Below, piece by piece: positions 60,375 to 64,000 of a stretch of DNA of 64,000 nt (its first letter is position 1; each line of letters begins with the position of its first letter). The notes under the pieces were generated by a model that did no database searches, was not told the DNA's origin, and worked only from the letters and a program-made list of their open reading frames with translations. This DNA is from Epichloe hybrida (taxonomy: Eukaryota; Ascomycota; Sordariomycetes; Hypocreales; Clavicipitaceae). The DNA lies in the NCBI GenBank assembly GCA_019022495.1, contig JAFEKR010000010.1, forward strand, positions 1,674,001 through 1,738,000. Direction: 5' to 3'. The position numbers and the translations under genes were made by a program.

Positions 60375-62183
60375 GGTAAGAGACATATTTTCGGGGAAAC
60401 AGAGGTTGGCGAAAGACATGTGGAAGGGTTTAAAAAGATGATGCCGAAATGTGACGTCCATCAAAATGTATGCGCCGCTCCGACCCTTTTTTTTTTTTTT
60501 TTTTTTTTACCCTTCGCGCCACGCCTGTGTCGGAAATTTTGAGACAATATTTGGCGAAATAATTGGCTACCGACCAGAGGTTTTCGTCAAATGCAGACTG
60601 CCGCAGCCCCCCGGGGCCCGGCTGATCTGCTCAACCCCTATGTCGTGATTGCGATCGCGACTATACGAGATGGACTTGATGGCCATATTCTGTCAACTTG
60701 TGGAACATGCTCGAACCCGAGAATCTGGATGACATGAGACAACGGTAACGAAAGCTATTCTTGTTTTCCGCCTCTGGCGTTTGCTGGATCTGGGCAGGAA
60801 CCGCTGGGTCATGCAGGTGAGATCGTTCAACCTACCAGCCCCCCCCCTCTTCCCCCCTCGGCTCCAGGCGACAAGATATGAACCAGTCTTTTCCAGAGTT
60901 TTCGTAAACGCCGGTCATACAAGGTTTCTCATGCCCGAAAGGCTTCAACAAGTGTTCCAATCCAGCGATTCGGTGTCTCACTGTACCCCGAACGGGCAGA
61001 CCCCGGACAATGTTCAAGCTTGCGACGTTCCAAATCCGCAGAACGAAAAACTGCTCGAACCTGGAGGTTATGAAGGGGTTTGTGTAACGTTACTCAGAAC
61101 CTCGATCAAATTTTGCTTGGCCATCAACGTATTGTATTTGTAGCCTTTAGCCCTCCTTGCTTGCATCGTGCTATTGAGAGAGAAGCTATAATTTCATTGA
61201 CGGAACGCCTGACATTGGTTCAAAGTGGCGCTTCTTCCGAGACCTTTGACGAGGTGAATGAAGAGACATATCATCGCCGAACGGCGCTCGTACTACTTTT
61301 GACAGTCGTCTATTCAACGGCCACGAGAGGAGGATCTATTTGCGATACTTTTGGCGTTGCACGATGCTATAGCCGTGTAGAAGGCGTTTGGTGAGAAATC
61401 GCGACCCTGACATTCGTTGAGCGCGTGGCCAACGCCGGGTCTGGGTCTTTTGGCCTCTCTCGAAAGGCTGTTACTATGATGTCTAGGTCAAGGTTATGCG
61501 CAAGAGGGACATAAACTCAGCTTCGCGGCAGGGGATCCCAAACATGACAGTAAGGAGAGATAAAATCTCATACAGCGAACAACTTGCTACCGATCGATGT
61601 TGGGAAATACAGAACAATGGCACTTGCAATGTGGGGAACCGTAAGTTTGGAAGTCTACTGCTCCTCCTGGAAGCTGACAGGAAGCCTGCCTCTTGCAATC
61701 TTAAAACTATCCGCTTTGACCGGTCCATCAGCATTCATCAATCTTCTGCCCCCATTTGATGGGATGAGCAAGCGAGCGGCGTCAAATCTTCAACCGAGGC
61801 ATCGGAAAGCAGAGCGGCATCCAGAGATTCGGATATTGATGATGAAGCGGTGAAGATGCCGGTAACCGGTTATCTGTGTAACAACGGCAGCAAAACGAGG
61901 CATGCGAATGCATCCGAAGCTCAATGGAGATGTTTCGTGACACTTGTTTAGTTTTCTATTCTTTCTTCCTTGATTATGAATGCCAATTGCGCGTTGCAAG
62001 CCCAAGGTAGCCCTCCTCGTCAGATCTCGGTGTCAACTTCTAAATCGCGTCGACTATTGACTATGCGCTGTCCGACAGCACAAAGGTTGGTTCAAATCAG
62101 GGCTTGCTGTTCCCGCTGTTCCCTGCAAACTCCAAGCGAGAGAATTCAGGGAGAAGTAAATCGCTTTTCAGTTGCTTCTCTTC
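60375..62183. other. 1.8-kb stretch without a supported gene
   Basis: A T tract lies at 60487-60508 in the promoter of the Zn2Cys6 gene. The rest has no recognisable gene, repeat or RNA. Confidence 0.5.
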
Positions 62184-63782
62184 TTATATGCGAAACATAT
62201 CTGGCTCCCAGTATCCTCGTCGTTCGAAGCTGACTTCTTTATACGAACGGCAGTCAGGATGCCAATAATCTTCACTACTACCCAGCGGCCACATAACGGT
62301 CAACAATACTTCATCAACCGCACACAACTCTGGCTTTCTCCACATGGTCCAACCGAGCCTCTTCTTTAGCGCAGCTACCAAGTTTTGGGAATCGTTCAAC
62401 TGCTTCAACCTAGCCGTGTCATTCGCCGAGTCCTCGTGCACAATACCGTAGGCTGAGAATAGAGTCTCGCAAATATCCGACATGACACTTTGAATTGCAG
62501 TATGTATCAGCTGATCCTCCAGGCTCCATAGATTTTGATGGATATACGCCGGCAGCAAATGGTGCTGCCGGCATAATCGCAACGCTTCTGCCGTCTTGTT
62601 GTGGCCCGATTTCTCCTGTACGGATATACCTCCAGGCCGCGCTGGCGCATTGACGTACATCCGAGTTGCTACCCGCAATTCGCTTTTGACTAGATCCAAC
62701 GGTTGTTTTGCTTCAGCTATCAATGACAATCTGCGTGCGTACCTTGTAGCAATCATATCCACGATAGCTTGCCAGTGAACAGTAAACCTCCTTGCTTTGG
62801 TCGCGACATTGCGGAGGTACGCTTTTATATCCTTCAACTCATCAAGACCGGCAGCAGCGAGACGCTGAAGATCTGGCCGATTTGGATCAGTACTTGAAAT
62901 GTTGACTGGGAAGAAGTAGCCAGACACCATGGAGGAGAAGTCAAGCCTAACTCTGTCACCACCAATTCCATCATATTCTTCTGAAACAGCCCTGGCCAAC
63001 TGGAAGATGTCCCTGACATCGACAGAGGGATATCCGCTACCAGAAGTCCGAGTTTGCATAACGAGATCCAGCCCTTTTTCAAAATCGCAGTAAATAACTT
63101 CGAAGCCTATTTCCGTTCGCATCAGACCGTCGTACCCCCATTGGACCAGCAAGTTGCAAATGCTCTCGGCCCTGCCCAGCTCGCCCATGAAAGAGGGCCG
63201 GTTTTCTGAAGTCTGATTTTCACGGAGAACAAGATCCTGAGTGTCCAAGGTTCCCATCGAGGTCTTTCCAGCACTCATTCCGTCAACGTAGAGCAGATTC
63301 AAATCGCGATTGGCCCGATAAGTGTGGAGGTATCCCGGGAAATAGGCATCGTTTTCGGCCAAGTCTCCTTTGATACCAGACATTGGCTTTTGCGCTTGAT
63401 CATTCGCGGAGCTTGTGCTGTCATCTTGCCGAAGAGAATTCCTGGTCCCATTCTTAGTGGAAAAAGCGAACGCCTCAGCGTGTTCAACTTCGAAAGCCAA
63501 CCATTCTGGACCGGCTGGGCGGTTTGCAGTGTGTGTTCCGTGATATAGCAAGTTGCCTTCAGGCATTATCGCCGGGATGAAGCTCAATCCATTGTGATAT
63601 ATGGCAGATCCCCACTGCCTGCCCGCAGAGTGTATTGCATTGAAGATGTGAGGGGCGTTTTTCTCAGCCGTTTGGTAATCCGGCGCTACTGAAGTTCTTG
63701 CATCGACAACGGCGCCGTGTATCGCGGGGCGGGCCATGAAGCAGAAGGCAATGACCCTCAAGAGAGGACCTCGAGTCAACAT
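62184..63782 (-). CDS. Secreted protein of unknown function, 532 aa
   Basis: An uninterrupted frame starts at ATG 63782 (MLTRGPLLRVIAFCFMARPA...), chosen because it gives a signal peptide: positive n-region, hydrophobic core VIAFCFM, likely cleavage around residues 20-24. Conserved-looking blocks include GNLLYHGTHTA (residues 76-86), WLAFEVEHAEAFAF (94-107), NLLYVDGMSAG and a segment with WGYDGLMRTEIGFEVIYCDF. Two possible N-glycosylation sites (NGT, NIS) are seen. I recall similar predicted secreted proteins in many filamentous ascomycetes, without assigned function. The LYHGT motif resembles the first strand of ADP-ribosyltransferase folds, but this is weak. There are no membrane segments after the signal. 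Nothing is broken in the frame. Confidence 0.75.
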   Translation of the reverse strand: MLTRGPLLRVIAFCFMARPAIHGAVVDARTSVAPDYQTAEKNAPHIFNAIHSAGRQWGSAIYHNGLSFIPAIMPEGNLLYHGTHTANRPAGPEWLAFEVEHAEAFAFSTKNGTRNSLRQDDSTSSANDQAQKPMSGIKGDLAENDAYFPGYLHTYRANRDLNLLYVDGMSAGKTSMGTLDTQDLVLRENQTSENRPSFMGELGRAESICNLLVQWGYDGLMRTEIGFEVIYCDFEKGLDLVMQTRTSGSGYPSVDVRDIFQLARAVSEEYDGIGGDRVRLDFSSMVSGYFFPVNISSTDPNRPDLQRLAAAGLDELKDIKAYLRNVATKARRFTVHWQAIVDMIATRYARRLSLIAEAKQPLDLVKSELRVATRMYVNAPARPGGISVQEKSGHNKTAEALRLCRQHHLLPAYIHQNLWSLEDQLIHTAIQSVMSDICETLFSAYGIVHEDSANDTARLKQLNDSQNLVAALKKRLGWTMWRKPELCAVDEVLLTVMWPLGSSEDYWHPDCRSYKEVSFERRGYWEPDMFRI

Positions 63783-64000
63783 TATGATGTGGAATTGCCC
63801 AACCCAGTAAAAGTCGCATATGCTGAGAATCATAGGCTTCAACAGCTGTCGTTTCAAGGCTTATGCCTAGTGTTTTTTTTTTCGTTTGTTTTTTTGAACA
63901 GAGTGATGGCGAGGGTTTGAAGGTCGCTACGAGACGCCGTCAACCCGTTGTGCTACTGCCTGCCAAGCCTGGCTCCTTCCTCCTTCCTACCTTGTCCCAC
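63783..64000. other. Upstream flank at the window end
   Basis: Promoter side of the secreted-protein gene, with a T tract at 63874-63896. No further feature is seen before the window ends. Confidence 0.4.

Noticed and set aside
60057..60542. Plus-strand Leu-rich frame resembling a membrane protein
   Set aside because: It is the reverse strand of the poly-Gln/His tract of the Zn2Cys6 gene.
62040..62110. GGTTCAAATCA word resembling a tRNA B box
   Set aside because: No A box, acceptor stem or cloverleaf could be formed around it.

Overview
The window is nuclear DNA of a filamentous ascomycete. Genes have short (60-125 bp) GT-AG introns with CTGAC/CTAAC-like branch sites. The protein set (cytochrome c heme lyase, fungal-type MCU, hydroxamate-siderophore acyltransferase, RNase T1-type secreted ribonuclease, Zn2Cys6 regulator, Rxt3) and heavy CpA-to-TpA decay of repeats (RIP) also fit. 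A hypocrealean host such as Metarhizium, Pochonia or Tolypocladium is my best guess, from general gene content only.

Layout. 1-4.3 kb: 3' part of cytochrome c heme lyase (+), a RUS/DUF647 membrane protein (-), mevalonate diphosphate decarboxylase (-). 4.5-4.65 kb: a foldback element. 5.2-6.1 kb: an unrecognised 304-aa protein (-) with a seven-copy tandem repeat directly upstream. 7.3-31.1 kb: one nest of transposons described below. 31.6-42.8 kb: a second gene block with the mitochondrial calcium uniporter (+), a SidL/SidF-type siderophore acyltransferase (+), SDH assembly factor 4 (+), histone deacetylase subunit Rxt3 (-) and a secreted RNase T1-type ribonuclease (+). 44.8-45.6 kb: a frameshifted phosphotransferase-like pseudogene. 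48.2-50.8 kb: a RIP-decayed MULE. 50.8-58.7 kb: an 8-kb gene-poor stretch with several minisatellites. 58.7-60.4 kb: a Zn2Cys6 regulator with a long Gln/His tract (-). 62.2-63.8 kb: a secreted protein of unknown function (-).

The most striking structure is the 24-kb nest at 7302-31084. Terminal repeats and target-site duplications read directly from the sequence suggest five levels. A ~440-bp element with ~32-bp inverted termini was split by a Ty1/copia retrotransposon (231-bp LTRs, TSD ATACC). That copia was hit by two copies of one CAGAG-ended hAT-like family (8-bp TSDs TATATAAT and GTTCTAAG) and by a 412-bp element (TSD CTTATACT). The larger hAT-like copy contains a Tad-like LINE (16-bp TSD) and a 124-bp 5'-truncated LINE copy (12-bp TSD). 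The LINE carries an autonomous hAT with transposase remains (TSD GTGGTAGC) and a 1.67-kb non-autonomous relative (TSD ATAGGGGC). All the longer layers are strongly RIP-mutated; the 124-bp and 412-bp inserts are mostly not, which fits the known length dependence of RIP.

Functionally the single-copy genes are ordinary housekeeping genes. Four of them concern mitochondria (heme lyase, MCU, SDHAF4) or isoprenoid/sterol supply (ERG19, which also feeds mevalonate-derived siderophores in some fungi). I see no biosynthetic cluster and no CRISPR, rRNA or tRNA gene.
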